Of a DNA stretch of 64,000 nucleotides, positions 11,333-20,634 are shown in pieces. The notes below the pieces were generated by a model that was not told where the DNA came from, did no database searches, and worked only from the letters and a program-made list of their open reading frames with translations. How positions within the stretch are numbered: position 1 is the first letter of the stretch; the number at the start of each line of letters is the position of its first letter. The translations under genes and the position numbers were made by a program. The DNA comes from Sulfurospirillum cavolei (GTDB taxonomy: Bacteria > Campylobacterota > Campylobacteria > Campylobacterales > Sulfurospirillaceae), in contig NZ_AP014724.1 in NCBI RefSeq assembly GCF_001548055.1, positions 2,232,001 through 2,296,000 of the forward strand, read 5' to 3'.

Positions 11333-12532
11333 TTATTCGCTTTCGCTTTGGCTTAAAACTTTAACGCCGGGAAGCTCTTTTCCCTCGATCAATTCCAAGC
11401 TTGCACCGCCGCCCGTGGAGATGAACGTCATTTCGTCGGCATCTCCCGCACGCGCCACCACGTCGGCCGTATCGCCGCCGCCTACGACGGTCGTTGCATG
11501 TGCTTGAGCAATGTCGTGCGACATTTTGAAACTTCCTTTGGAAAATTTTTCAAGCTCGAAAACACCCATCGGACCGTTCCATAAAATCGTCTGAGCATCC
11601 GCAAGTGCTTCTCTAAAAAGGCGCGACGTCGCAGGTCCTATGTCAAGCCCCATCCAGCCTTTGGGAATTTCTTGAACCGTTACAAATTTAATCGTTGCGT
11701 CTTGTGAGCATGTTTGCGCGGCAACGACGTCGACCGGAAGGTAAATTTTGACGCCCAAACGCTTGGCTTCTTCCATGACGCGATTGGCTTCATCGATCAA
11801 TTCGTCCTCTACGATCGAATTCCCGATATCAAGCCCTTGCGCTTTTAAGAACGTAAACGCCATACCGCCGCCGATAACGAGTTTATCGACGCGAGGCAAT
11901 AAGTTGACCAAGGCCTGAAGTTTGCCGCTGACTTTGCTACCGCCCACGACGGCAACAAACGGACGGGTCGGACGGCGTAATAAATTGCGTGAAAATTCGA
12001 TCTCTTTTTGAAGCAAAAATCCCGCCGCCGAAGATTTTTCATTGAAATAATGCGTAATCGCCTCAACCGAGGCATGCGCACGGTGGCATACGCCGAAGGC
12101 ATCGTTAATATAAACTTCCGCCATATCGGCAAGCGCTTTGGCAAACTCTTCGTCGTTTGCCGTTTCGCCTTTGCAAAAACGGAGGTTTTCTAACAGTAAG
12201 ATTTCTCCCGCTTGCAACGCCGCCGCTTTTTCCGTCGCATCTTTTCCGATCACGTCCGAACTCAAAACCACTTCTTTGGACAACAGACGTTTAAGCCTCA
12301 TCTGAACGGGGGCAAGCGAATATTTTTCGTCCACGGCGCCTTTAGGTCTGCCTAAATGACTCGCGAGAATAATCGAACATCCGTGATCCAAACAATAACG
12401 AATCGTCGGAATTGCCGAACGAACCCTGCGATCGTCGGTAATATTGGCAAACTCGTCTAAAGGCACATTGAAATCACACCGAATAAAAACTTTTTTACCT
12501 GCAATATCGAGATCTCTAATGGAACGAATCAT
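11333..12532 (-). CDS. pgk: Phosphoglycerate kinase
   Basis: Transfers phosphate between 1,3-bisphosphoglycerate and ADP. 399 residues. N-terminal RCDFNVPLD and HLGRPKG substrate motifs; hinge and nucleotide-binding motifs [18 protein letters not shown] and the C-terminal [13 protein letters not shown] 12532 follows AAGGAAAA. It is the second gene of gap-pgk-tpiA-fabI. Confidence 0.97.
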   Translation of the reverse strand: MIRSIRDLDIAGKKVFIRCDFNVPLDEFANITDDRRVRSAIPTIRYCLDHGCSIILASHLGRPKGAVDEKYSLAPVQMRLKRLLSKEVVLSSDVIGKDATEKAAALQAGEILLLENLRFCKGETANDEEFAKALADMAEVYINDAFGVCHRAHASVEAITHYFNEKSSAAGFLLQKEIEFSRNLLRRPTRPFVAVVGGSKVSGKLQALVNLLPRVDKLVIGGGMAFTFLKAQGLDIGNSIVEDELIDEANRVMEEAKRLGVKIYLPVDVVAAQTCSQDATIKFVTVQEIPKGWMGLDIGPATSRLFREALADAQTILWNGPMGVFELEKFSKGSFKMSHDIAQAHATTVVGGGDTADVVARAGDADEMTFISTGGGASLELIEGKELPGVKVLSQSESE

Positions 12533-12546
12533 ATGTTTTCCTTACT

Positions 12547-13554
12547 TTATTTGCTAACGTAAACGGCCATATCGACTAAACGCGTCGAATAACCCCACTC
12601 GTTGTCGTACCATGCCATAACTTTGACCATATCGCCGCAAATGACTTGCGTTAGATCAAGTGCCACGACGGAACTCCATGAACTGGTCACAAAATCTTGA
12701 GAGACTCGTTGCTCCGTATCGACTTCTAAAATGCCTTTGAGTTTTCCTTTGGCGTGTTCGCTAAAAAGCGCATTGACCTCTTCTTTGCTCGTCTCTTTTT
12801 TCAATAAAACGTTCAAATCGACCATCGAAACGTTCGGCGTCGGTACACGCACGCTTTGTCCGTGTAAGCGACCTTTAAGGTGAGGAAGAACCAAACCGAT
12901 CGCTTTTGCCGCACCCGTACTGCTCGGAATGAGATTGACCGCCGCCGCACGCGCTCGACGTAAATCGTTTTTACGGTGTTTCACGTCTAAAATATTTTGA
13001 TCGTTGGTGTAAGAGTGAACGGTCGTCATAAGCCCTTTGTCGATACCGAAAGCATCGTCTAATATTTTAGCGACGGGGCCCAAACAATTGGTCGTACAAC
13101 TGGCATTGGAAATAATCGTTTGACCGGCATATGCTTCTTCGTTGACACCCAGCACGAAGGTCGGCGTGTCATCTTTTGCCGGAGCAGAGAGCACGACTTT
13201 TTTAATGCCGTTATCGATAAAAACCTGCATATCTTTTTGTGTTAAAAGAGCACCCGTACACTCAAGAACGACGTCTACGCCGTAATCGGCAAAGTTCAGC
13301 TCTTTCGCATCGCGGGTAGAAAACATTTTGACTTTGGATTTTCCCATTTGCATATAATCATCTTCAAGTTCAAGCAATTCGACATGTCCTAAAAATCCGC
13401 CGTGCACGCTATCGTATTTGAGTAGTTGTTTTGTGGTAGCACGATCTGCGGTGTCGTTCACGCAGACAAGTTCAACGTCATCGCGAGAATCGATAATTCT
13501 GGCGACACATCTTCCGATGCGACCGAATCCGTTTATAGCAATTTTGAGTGCCAT
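12547..13554 (-). CDS. gap: Glyceraldehyde-3-phosphate dehydrogenase
   Basis: 335 residues. NAD-binding start INGFGRIGRCVARI, catalytic cysteine in SNASCTTNCLGP, and the substrate loop WYDNEWGYS. AAAAGGAAAA precedes ATG 13554. It is the promoter-proximal gene of the minus-strand glycolytic operon and diverges from nadD; the 112 bases between them hold both promoters (AT-rich, with TATAAT-like words near 13565 and 13630). Confidence 0.97.
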   Translation of the reverse strand: MALKIAINGFGRIGRCVARIIDSRDDVELVCVNDTADRATTKQLLKYDSVHGGFLGHVELLELEDDYMQMGKSKVKMFSTRDAKELNFADYGVDVVLECTGALLTQKDMQVFIDNGIKKVVLSAPAKDDTPTFVLGVNEEAYAGQTIISNASCTTNCLGPVAKILDDAFGIDKGLMTTVHSYTNDQNILDVKHRKNDLRRARAAAVNLIPSSTGAAKAIGLVLPHLKGRLHGQSVRVPTPNVSMVDLNVLLKKETSKEEVNALFSEHAKGKLKGILEVDTEQRVSQDFVTSSWSSVVALDLTQVICGDMVKVMAWYDNEWGYSTRLVDMAVYVSK

Positions 13555-13666
13555 AGGTTTTCCTTTTGATATAATAGTCGTTTTAATCTACAATTTGCTT
13601 TGATAAAAGCGAACTATTTTATCTAAAATGTAGTATAAAAAAGTTTAAAGTAAGGAAGACACACCG

Positions 13667-14548
13667 TTGCATATCGCTCTTTTTGGCGGCTCGTTCGATC
13701 CGCCGCACACGGCTCACGAAAAAATCGTACTTGAAGCACTGCGCCGTCTCAATCTTTCCAAACTCTTCATCGTTCCAACCTACCTAAGCCCTTTTAAGGA
13801 GAGCTTTTGCGCACCGGCACCGATGCGACTCGAATGGCTAAAACGTATGTTTTGCCACCTTCCCGACGTCGAGGTTCTTTCGTACGAAGTAGATCAACAA
13901 AGGCAAGTACCGACGATCGAAACGATCTTACATGTCAAAAGCCGTTATCCGAATGCACATTGCTACCTCATCGTCGGAAGCGATTCGTATGCGAATCTTC
14001 CGCGATGGAATCGATACGAAGAAATCGTACGAAACGTTGAAATCGTTGTCGCCCAACGCGGAAGCTTTATCCCGCCCGAAGACTTGAAAATTTTACCGAT
14101 TAATGTTAATATCAGCTCTTCAAAGCTGCGCTCGTTTTTGGACCCGAGATTTATCCCCAAAGCCATCGAAAATGAAGTGATAGCGTTTTATACAAGGAAT
14201 CCAATGGACAATAGAATCGAAAGAATTATCACCGCGTTAAGTGATAAAAAAGCGGAAGATATACAAGTGTTTGATATGAGCGGGAAAGACTATTTCGTCA
14301 ACACCGTTATTATCGCAAGTACGATGGGAGAACGACACGGACTCTCTTTGCTCGATCATCTTAAAACCGAGCTCAAAAGCGCGGGAGAAAACTTTTTAAA
14401 CGTTGATGCCGACGATAATTGGACGGTCATCGATATGGGCGATCTTTTAATTCATCTGATGACGCCTGAATACCGTAAAAAATACAATATCGAAGTTTTT
14501 CTCAAAGAGAGAGAAGAAGAGATGAAAAAAATCAGAGGCGTAGAGTAA
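13667..14548 (+). CDS. nadD: NadD-RsfS open frame: nicotinate nucleotide adenylyltransferase joined to ribosome silencing factor
   Basis: One uninterrupted 293-residue frame holds two normally separate proteins. Residues 1-179 are NadD (NAD synthesis): GGSFDPPHTAH nucleotide motif, SDSYANLPRW and ISSSKLRS. Residues 180-293 are RsfS, which binds uL14 and blocks subunit joining: VFDMSGKDYFVNTVIIAS and WTVIDMGDLLIHLM. There is no stop codon between them. AAGGA at 14194-14198 precedes an in-frame ATG at 14204, so a separate RsfS can also start there. TTG 13667 follows AAGGAAG. In C. jejuni the pair is adjacent but annotated as two genes. Confidence 0.9.
   Translation: MHIALFGGSFDPPHTAHEKIVLEALRRLNLSKLFIVPTYLSPFKESFCAPAPMRLEWLKRMFCHLPDVEVLSYEVDQQRQVPTIETILHVKSRYPNAHCYLIVGSDSYANLPRWNRYEEIVRNVEIVVAQRGSFIPPEDLKILPINVNISSSKLRSFLDPRFIPKAIENEVIAFYTRNPMDNRIERIITALSDKKAEDIQVFDMSGKDYFVNTVIIASTMGERHGLSLLDHLKTELKSAGENFLNVDADDNWTVIDMGDLLIHLMTPEYRKKYNIEVFLKEREEEMKKIRGVE
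14204..14548 (+). CDS. rsfS: Ribosomal silencing factor RsfS from internal start
   Basis: A 114-residue RsfS-length protein (MDNRIERIITALSDKKAED) beginning at ATG 14204, in frame with nadD. The upstream AAGGA with five-base spacing is a good ribosome site, so independent initiation is likely whether or not a fused product is also made. RsfS slows translation under starvation by preventing 30S-50S joining. A TTACATGTCA word follows shortly after the stop. Confidence 0.8.
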   Translation: MDNRIERIITALSDKKAEDIQVFDMSGKDYFVNTVIIASTMGERHGLSLLDHLKTELKSAGENFLNVDADDNWTVIDMGDLLIHLMTPEYRKKYNIEVFLKEREEEMKKIRGVE

Positions 14549-14579
14549 TCTACACCTCCTTACATGTCAGCTTTCGAGT

Positions 14580-15608
14580 TTAGAGTTTTGCATCGGGCTT
14601 CGGTGTTTTTTCACTGCTTTCCGGAAGTTCGGGATACGTAATAACAGGCTTTCTTCCCTTTAATGCTTTTAAGAACGTCTCGATTTTAGCACTGTCCGCA
14701 TCGCTGATCGTAATTCCAAGTTGCGTACTTCCCATCTCTTTAATCGCATCTTTCAAGGTCCAAATCGCGCCGTTGTGAAAATACGGAGCCGTTTCGGTAA
14801 TATTTCTCAAGGTCGGCGTTTTGACCATACCGTTTGCATCGCCTTTAAAATCTCCGACTTGCGCGAACTTATATTTTCCCGCTACCTGAAACGCTTGCAT
14901 CGTACCGCCTAAAGCAATACCGTTATGGCACGCCGCACACCCTTTGTCGATAAACACTTCCAATCCTTCTTTCTCGGCTTTGGAAAGCGCGTTATCGTTT
15001 CCGTTCATAAAATCATCGAAACGTGAAGGCGTAACCAACGTTTTTTCAAAAATAGCAATCGTCGACGTAATCTTCTCAAACGAAATTTTAACGTTATCGC
15101 CGTAAACAAATTTAAACTCATCGACGTAAGCCGGAATTGAATTAATGCGCTCTTCGACTAATTTAGGTGGGGCAGCCATTTCAGGACCTGCTTGAACGGG
15201 ACCTTGCGCTTGATCGGCTAGGTGCGGGCTTCTACCGTCCCAAAATTGTGCTTTAAAAAAAGCGGAGTTGTAAACCGTCGGAGAGTTGAGATGATGCGGA
15301 TTGGCCGTCCATCCGTGACCGATTGCCGCACTAATCCCGTCCGTACCTCCGGTAGCTAGATTGTGACAGGTATTGCAACTAATCAAAGAGCTGCGCGACA
15401 TTCTCGGATCAAAATAGAGTTTCTTCCCAAGCTCCACTTTCGCCGAAGTAATTGGATCTTTAGGATCATCAATTAATTTTAAAACCTCAAGCTGGCTTAC
15501 GGGAATCGCCTCAATTCCGTTTTGCTTAACTTTTTCTACCAAGCTGTTTGCACCGAAAACTACGGTAGCACTCAACGCACAAAGGCTTAGAACCTTAGAA
15601 ATTTGCAT
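14580..15608 (-). CDS. Di-heme cytochrome c peroxidase
   Basis: Periplasmic enzyme reducing hydrogen peroxide with electrons from cytochrome c. 342 residues: signal peptide MQISKVLSLCALSATVVFG, two heme-attachment sites CNTCH and CAACH, and FDPRMSRSSLISC typical of the CcpA/MauG family. FWDGRS and PYFHNG motifs flank the heme domains. AAAAAGGAGATGAA precedes the ATG. It diverges from a PerR-like regulator across an AT-rich region with repeated words, fitting peroxide control. Confidence 0.93.
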   Translation of the reverse strand: MQISKVLSLCALSATVVFGANSLVEKVKQNGIEAIPVSQLEVLKLIDDPKDPITSAKVELGKKLYFDPRMSRSSLISCNTCHNLATGGTDGISAAIGHGWTANPHHLNSPTVYNSAFFKAQFWDGRSPHLADQAQGPVQAGPEMAAPPKLVEERINSIPAYVDEFKFVYGDNVKISFEKITSTIAIFEKTLVTPSRFDDFMNGNDNALSKAEKEGLEVFIDKGCAACHNGIALGGTMQAFQVAGKYKFAQVGDFKGDANGMVKTPTLRNITETAPYFHNGAIWTLKDAIKEMGSTQLGITISDADSAKIETFLKALKGRKPVITYPELPESSEKTPKPDAKL

Positions 15609-15800
15609 TTCATCTCCTTTTTAAGAATATGGAAGCATTATAAAGATATCTATCTTAAATAGTAATTAATCTTATTTAGAATTTATTCCTATAATTAATT
15701 ATTCTTAAATAGGATAGTTAATATCTTATTAAGCTCTCCTGCTATAAAATTACGACATTTACGGTATTTTTAACATTATTATAAAGGATCAGTGCGTTTT
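15609..15800. promoter_or_regulatory. Divergent peroxidase/PerR control region with repeated CTTAWWTAG words
   Basis: 192 very AT-rich bases. Related 9-mers occur at 15654 (CTTAAATAG), 15671 (CTTATTTAG), 15704 (CTTAAATAG) and 15725 (CTTATTAAG). A palindrome-like TATAATTAATTATT lies at about 15691-15704. Together these look like overlapping operators for a Fur/PerR-type repressor serving both divergent genes. The function is inferred from position and symmetry. Confidence 0.5.
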
Positions 15801-16205
15801 ATGGAAAGATTTAAAGATGTGCTCAAAGCAAGCAACCTCAAATCGACGCATCAACGTTTAGCAATACTCGATTCCATCGATCAGTTCGGACATATCGACA
15901 TCGATACGCTTTTTGACGTTATTATCCGTAAATATCCGACGATGTCGAAAGCTACTCTCTATCGTAACATTAATGATCTGATTAATTTTCATATTTTAGA
16001 AGAAGTGAAACTCCCGCATCAAAAACAACAATACGAAATCAAAAAAGTACCGCATATTCATCTTTTATGTTCCAAATGCGGTAGCGTCGAAGATATTTTT
16101 ATCGATACGAAACCTCTTTTAGAAGCAATTTCCCACCAAAGCGGCTTTATCATCAATAGTAGCTTTATGGTAATGAACGGTATTTGCCAACACTGCCGCT
16201 CTTAA
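15801..16205 (+). CDS. Fur-family transcriptional regulator, PerR-like
   Basis: About 134 residues. N-terminal winged helix (KSTHQRLAILDSIDQFGHIDID, shown here in parts: STHQRLAILD) with recognition-helix SKATLYRNIN, then the metal-binding HIHLLCSKCG and C-terminal CQHC. The two CxxC pairs fit the structural zinc site of Fur/PerR proteins. An in-frame GTG at 15792 is only three bases from AAGGA, so ATG 15801 is preferred. The divergent peroxidase and the TTATAAAAATTATAA box after this gene support a peroxide- or iron-sensing role. Confidence 0.85.
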   Translation: MERFKDVLKASNLKSTHQRLAILDSIDQFGHIDIDTLFDVIIRKYPTMSKATLYRNINDLINFHILEEVKLPHQKQQYEIKKVPHIHLLCSKCGSVEDIFIDTKPLLEAISHQSGFIINSSFMVMNGICQHCRS

Positions 16206-16251
16206 ACTTAGGCATCTTATTATTATTTTTGATTACCGATACGTAACCGTT

Positions 16252-16266
16252 TTATAAAAATTATAA
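16252..16266. promoter_or_regulatory. PerR-box-like operator
   Basis: TTATAAAAATTATAA differs at one position from the PerR consensus TTATAATNATTATAA. It lies about 85 bases before the TonB-dependent receptor frame and just after the perR-like gene. It is a plausible site for peroxide or iron control of the receptor cassette. Confidence 0.55.
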
Positions 16267-16349
16267 GATCTTAAGTTCTCTTTTTTTATACTGTAACCTA
16301 TTGTATACGCCTACGTAATCGTAGCAAAGCATTAAAGGGTATCGTTATT

Positions 16350-18263
16350 TTGATCAAAAGTGTTCTATGTTTAGTTTTATCCGTCTCATTTGTATTCAGC
16401 GAAACCATAGATTATTTATTAAGCGAATATGAGCGCGCCTCCGATAATTCATTGCAAACCGTCGATGAAAAAATAGGGCATGTCATTAACTACTCCCAAC
16501 AAGAGATTCGGTTGATGCAATACCGAACCCTCAACGACATTCTTCGAGAATTACCCGTTTTTAACGTAAATTCCAACCGTTTTGGTCTTTCTACCCCTTC
16601 TTTGGTCGGCACGAAAACGACGACAAGCGGCTTCTTTCGCTTTTTTATTAACGATCATGAACTGAGCTCCGGATACGACCAATCGACTTTGCTCTCATGG
16701 GGCGATCTTCCTCTGGATTTTATCGATCACGTCGAAATCTATTACGGAGAAAGTTCTTTTTCCTTCGGTAATGAAACGGGAATGTATTATATTCGTATCT
16801 ATACGAAAGAGCCTGAAAAAGAAAATGCCTCGGCAATTAATCTAGGAATCAACTCCCAAAAAGCGTATTCGCAAAGTTTTACGCAGTCGCAAACCTTTGA
16901 AAACGGTTGGAAATACCTTATGTTTGTCAATCAATCCCGAATGTTTAAAGAGTCGGATTATAAAAACCAGACCCTTAATGCTAACGGAATACGAAGGTAT
17001 CTCTTTGCCGATGCCAGTAACGAAACCTCTCGCATCAGCGCGGCGTATACCGATTTTTCAAGCAACAATTACGCGGGACTTTCCATCGATGCTATCCCCG
17101 ATAGCGGACGTATGCGCTCCAAGGATTTTTTCGTTGACGTAACGCACTTTTTTTTAGACGACCGCTCCATCAAGGCAAACCTCTCCTTTGATGCGAATAA
17201 CCGAGAGTATTACGAAGAGAACGCCCAAGGATTATGGCTCGTTCCCGTCCTCGATTTTACGCAATTGGGATTAACGATTCCCATCGCGTTCGATGAAGAA
17301 TTAGAAGTTTTCAAAACCAACGCATTTCTTTCAAAAACCTTCACAAGTGAAGAAAACACGTTTCTCACGGCATTCAACGTTCAACATAAAAGTTACGACG
17401 TTAACACTAGAAAAACAATCAATATGCTGCATCAAACAACCGATGTAGGAGCATACAACGACTTCGATACCGAGACGATCGGCTCTTTGATCGTACAAGA
17501 CAGTTACCGCTTAAACGACGAGATCATTCTCGTCGCCAACGCAAAATCGGATCGACACCGACGTGACGGATTTATGGAAGACTCGACCGATTCGCTTTAT
17601 CGTATCGGGGCAATTTATACGCCGACAGATTATCTCGGTCTCAAAAGCTTTTACACGAAAACTGCTATTGCACCCACATTTTATACGATCGATTATGCTG
17701 CCTTTTTCGACAAAGAACTCCAATCGCAAGCTTACCGTTTTTATACCTTGGAAGCGGCATTAACGTTTGGTGACTCTAAAGTAAACGTTACGTACGATCA
17801 TGTCGCTATCAACGATTTTATCTACTACGAACCTACGGTCGGATTTTTAAACGTCGATCATACGATTCATACCGAAGGACTTATCTTTGATTACGAATAC
17901 GCCTTATCGCGTAACGACAAACTGCACCTCAACTATTACACGTCTACACTTAGCGAAACGATCAATAATTCAACTAAGGGCGGCTATATCAAATATATGG
18001 GCAGTTACCAAAAGTGGGACTACTTTACCTCTTTGATTTATAAAAATGCCTAGCGTTACGAGACTATCCATGTCCCGGCAAGCTACAACGTAAGCCTCGG
18101 TGCAACCTACCATTTAACGAAAGATCTGAGCTATAGCGTCAAAATCAATAATATTCTCGACAAATCGACGCGTTCTCTCTACCAAGAAAACGTCAACGGC
18201 TCTTTCACGCTCGAAGACGATAGCGATAGAAACATCTTTTTTTCGCTGCAATGGATTTTTTGA
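16350..18263 (+). pseudogene. TonB-dependent outer-membrane receptor with in-frame TAG
   Basis: Signal peptide MIKSVLCLVLSVSFVFS, a plug domain (NDILRELPVFNVNSN, DHVEIYYGESSFSFGNE) and a beta-barrel. The frame stops at TAG 18051-18053 after 567 residues. It then continues without another stop or shift for 69 codons to TGA 18261-18263. The continuation reads as a normal receptor end: SYNVSLGATYHL, SVKINNILDKS and a terminal FSLQWIF ending in phenylalanine, the usual barrel-assembly signal. So a single substitution appears to have removed the last barrel strands. TTG 16350 is the likely start. The next gene overlaps the final TGA. Possibilities are a recent nonsense mutation, read-through, or a sequencing error. 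Confidence 0.85.
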
Positions 18264-18721
18264 TGAAGCATGTCATAATCATTAGCTTACTTGCGATTTT
18301 CACGTATGCGGATAATTATACGTTTTTGGTTAAGCCTTATCAAAAAGAGATAGAGTTGGAAGCAAAAATTATTGCCGAAATTGCCGCTTCCTCTTTGAAC
18401 GAACCCCTTAGACTCTTTATTCCGGAAATGTCAAAACTTGAAAAAAGTGTCTACGCGCAGTATGCAACGCTTAGTGCAACATGTGAAGATGCAAACTTTA
18501 TTTTTATCAATAAAAACATCGATGCAAATAGTATCTGCCACGCTAAAAACACGCTTTACTTTACCAACAATTATCGGAAGCTTCTTTCCGACGAACGTTA
18601 TTTCGGTGCTTTTTTTTGGAATAAAAGCCGACCGAATATCGTTTTTATCCAACGACGACTCCAAGCACACCGCATCCATTTACCGAGCTCTTTTGAACAG
18701 TTTATCGAGTCGATCGAATGA
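18263..18721 (+). CDS. Small periplasmic protein, YfiR-like
   Basis: 152 residues with signal peptide MKHVIIISLLAIFTYA. The mature part carries two cysteines (CEDANFIF and SICHAKNT) and ends GAFFWNKSRPNIVFIQRRL before PSSFEQFI. That ending and the size resemble YfiR/DUF4154-type periplasmic regulators of membrane diguanylate cyclases; I propose this from pattern and context only. ATG 18263 overlaps the original stop of the receptor gene (TGATG), and the end overlaps the GGDEF-EAL gene, so the three form one translationally coupled cassette. Confidence 0.6.
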   Translation: MKHVIIISLLAIFTYADNYTFLVKPYQKEIELEAKIIAEIAASSLNEPLRLFIPEMSKLEKSVYAQYATLSATCEDANFIFINKNIDANSICHAKNTLYFTNNYRKLLSDERYFGAFFWNKSRPNIVFIQRRLQAHRIHLPSSFEQFIESIE

Positions 18722-20634
18722 CACTGCGCTCGTTATGGCATAAAAGTCCGTTTTATTTTTTTATCCCGACGCTTTTGATTGCTTTTGTTCTGCTTTTACT
18801 TCTTAGCTATACGATTAAACTTGAAGAGCAAATCGGTCGCAAACTCTTTACGATTTCCACTTCCGATCTTTTCAGCATCACCCAAAATTGTGCTTCACAA
18901 GTCGAAAATTTGCTTCATTCCCAACAAGATTACGTCGAAGCGTTGAAAAACGACGTCACGTTACAACGCCGCGTCGAATCGTATCTCAAAACACTCTTAA
19001 CGCCCAATATCAAATACGCATATTTGGTTTACAAAGACGACCGCGGCATCTTTCGCTTTTTAAGCGATGCATCCAACAAAGAAGACAAAGCGATGATCAA
19101 TCAAAAACTAGATATCGAAAGTCCCGAATGGTTTCGTATCTATGAAGAAAAACGTCCCGTTATTATTCATCATACGCTCTTGCATCAACTATCGCTTACC
19201 TACCTCCTGCCCATTCAATACGACCATCAGGTGCAACTCGTCTTGGCTATTGATTTTTCGGTTCAAAAAATCGAAGAAGTGAACTATGTTTTGACGATTT
19301 TAAAACGTGGAATTATCGGCATAATGGTGATTATCGGCGTTATTTTATTCTTTTTGATCCTGCAGGCGATTCGTTTGAAAGATATACGCAAAAATAGCTT
19401 TATCGATAAACTGACCGGCGTTTATAACCGTAACTACCTGCAACATTACCAAGATTTGATTCCGCTCGACGATTATATTATTGCGGCGTTAGACATCGAC
19501 TATTTTAAAAAAATCAACGATACCTACGGACACGATAGCGGCGATCAGGTGCTAACGCAAATCGCTCAAACGCTTTTAACTTCAACGCGAGAAAAAGAAG
19601 ATATCGTCATTCGATACGGAGGAGAAGAGTTTTTAATCTTAGCGCGTATGCAAAAAAATGATCCGAGCACACCGCTTAATATCATTGAAAAACTCTTCAG
19701 CACGATTCAAAATACCCGTTTTGTATTGCCCTCCAATGAATCGATTCAGCTTAGCGTTTCGATCGGCGTTAATCTCGTTCCTCAAAAATCACGTACGTTT
19801 CAAGAAGCTTTTAAACTTGCCGACGTCGCACTTTACAATGCCAAATCGAAAGGGCGCAATACCATTGAGATTTACGACGAATCCGGACACAAAGATCAAC
19901 GCGGTCATTTATCCTTAGCCGAAATTAAAGCGGCAATCGAAGAAGATCGCCTTACATGTTACTATCAAAAAATTATCGATGTCGAAACCGCTCAGATTTC
20001 ACATTACGAAGCTCTTTTGCGCCTTTTCGACCATGAAAACTGCATCGTAACGCCCGATAAAATCCTTCCGAGCATTCAAGGTACGTTTTTATTGCGGAAC
20101 ATTACGCAAAAAGTTCTCGGTGTCTGCTATCAACAACTTCGTCTTCATCCCAAGCTTTGCATCAACGTGAATCTCAATCCTCAAGATATTATCGACGAGA
20201 CAATCTTATCGCTTCTAAAAACCTACGCACAAGACCCTTTGATCGCAAAACGCTTAGGTTTAGAGCTGGTTGAGACGGAAGATTTGGTACGTAAAGAAAA
20301 AGCAAAAGAGAATTTGTCGATGCTGAAGCGCTTAGGGTATCAAATCTTTATCGACGATTTTGGGAGCGGATATTCCAACTTTATTTACCTTGCCGAATTA
20401 AAACCCGATTTTATTAAAATTGACGGGAGTATTATTCAAAAAATTCTAACCGATACGATTTCATTTTTATTGGTCAAAAATATCGTGACGTTTGCCAAAG
20501 AAGCCGGTATCCAAGTCATCGCCGAATACGTAAGCGATGAAGGCATCTGTGAACAAATTCGCGATTTAGGCATTCGCTACGCCCAAGGCTTCTTTTTCTC
20601 TCGCCCCGAACCGGCTTCCTCACTTTGCGATTAA
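18718..20634 (+). CDS. Membrane GGDEF-EAL protein (c-di-GMP synthesis and breakdown)
   Basis: 638 residues: helix at about 12-32, a periplasmic sensor domain (about 35-195), helix at about 197-216, GGDEF domain and EAL domain. The cyclase site is GGEEF at 301-305, intact, so synthesis is possible. The phosphodiesterase motifs are EALLR at 431-435 and DDFGSG at 546-551, also present, so the protein could work either way. The upstream receptor and YfiR-like genes suggest that the periplasmic domain receives an envelope signal. The stop overlaps that of the convergent nuclease gene by four bases. Confidence 0.93.
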   Translation: MTLRSLWHKSPFYFFIPTLLIAFVLLLLLSYTIKLEEQIGRKLFTISTSDLFSITQNCASQVENLLHSQQDYVEALKNDVTLQRRVESYLKTLLTPNIKYAYLVYKDDRGIFRFLSDASNKEDKAMINQKLDIESPEWFRIYEEKRPVIIHHTLLHQLSLTYLLPIQYDHQVQLVLAIDFSVQKIEEVNYVLTILKRGIIGIMVIIGVILFFLILQAIRLKDIRKNSFIDKLTGVYNRNYLQHYQDLIPLDDYIIAALDIDYFKKINDTYGHDSGDQVLTQIAQTLLTSTREKEDIVIRYGGEEFLILARMQKNDPSTPLNIIEKLFSTIQNTRFVLPSNESIQLSVSIGVNLVPQKSRTFQEAFKLADVALYNAKSKGRNTIEIYDESGHKDQRGHLSLAEIKAAIEEDRLTCYYQKIIDVETAQISHYEALLRLFDHENCIVTPDKILPSIQGTFLLRNITQKVLGVCYQQLRLHPKLCINVNLNPQDIIDETILSLLKTYAQDPLIAKRLGLELVETEDLVRKEKAKENLSMLKRLGYQIFIDDFGSGYSNFIYLAELKPDFIKIDGSIIQKILTDTISFLLVKNIVTFAKEAGIQVIAEYVSDEGICEQIRDLGIRYAQGFFFSRPEPASSLCD

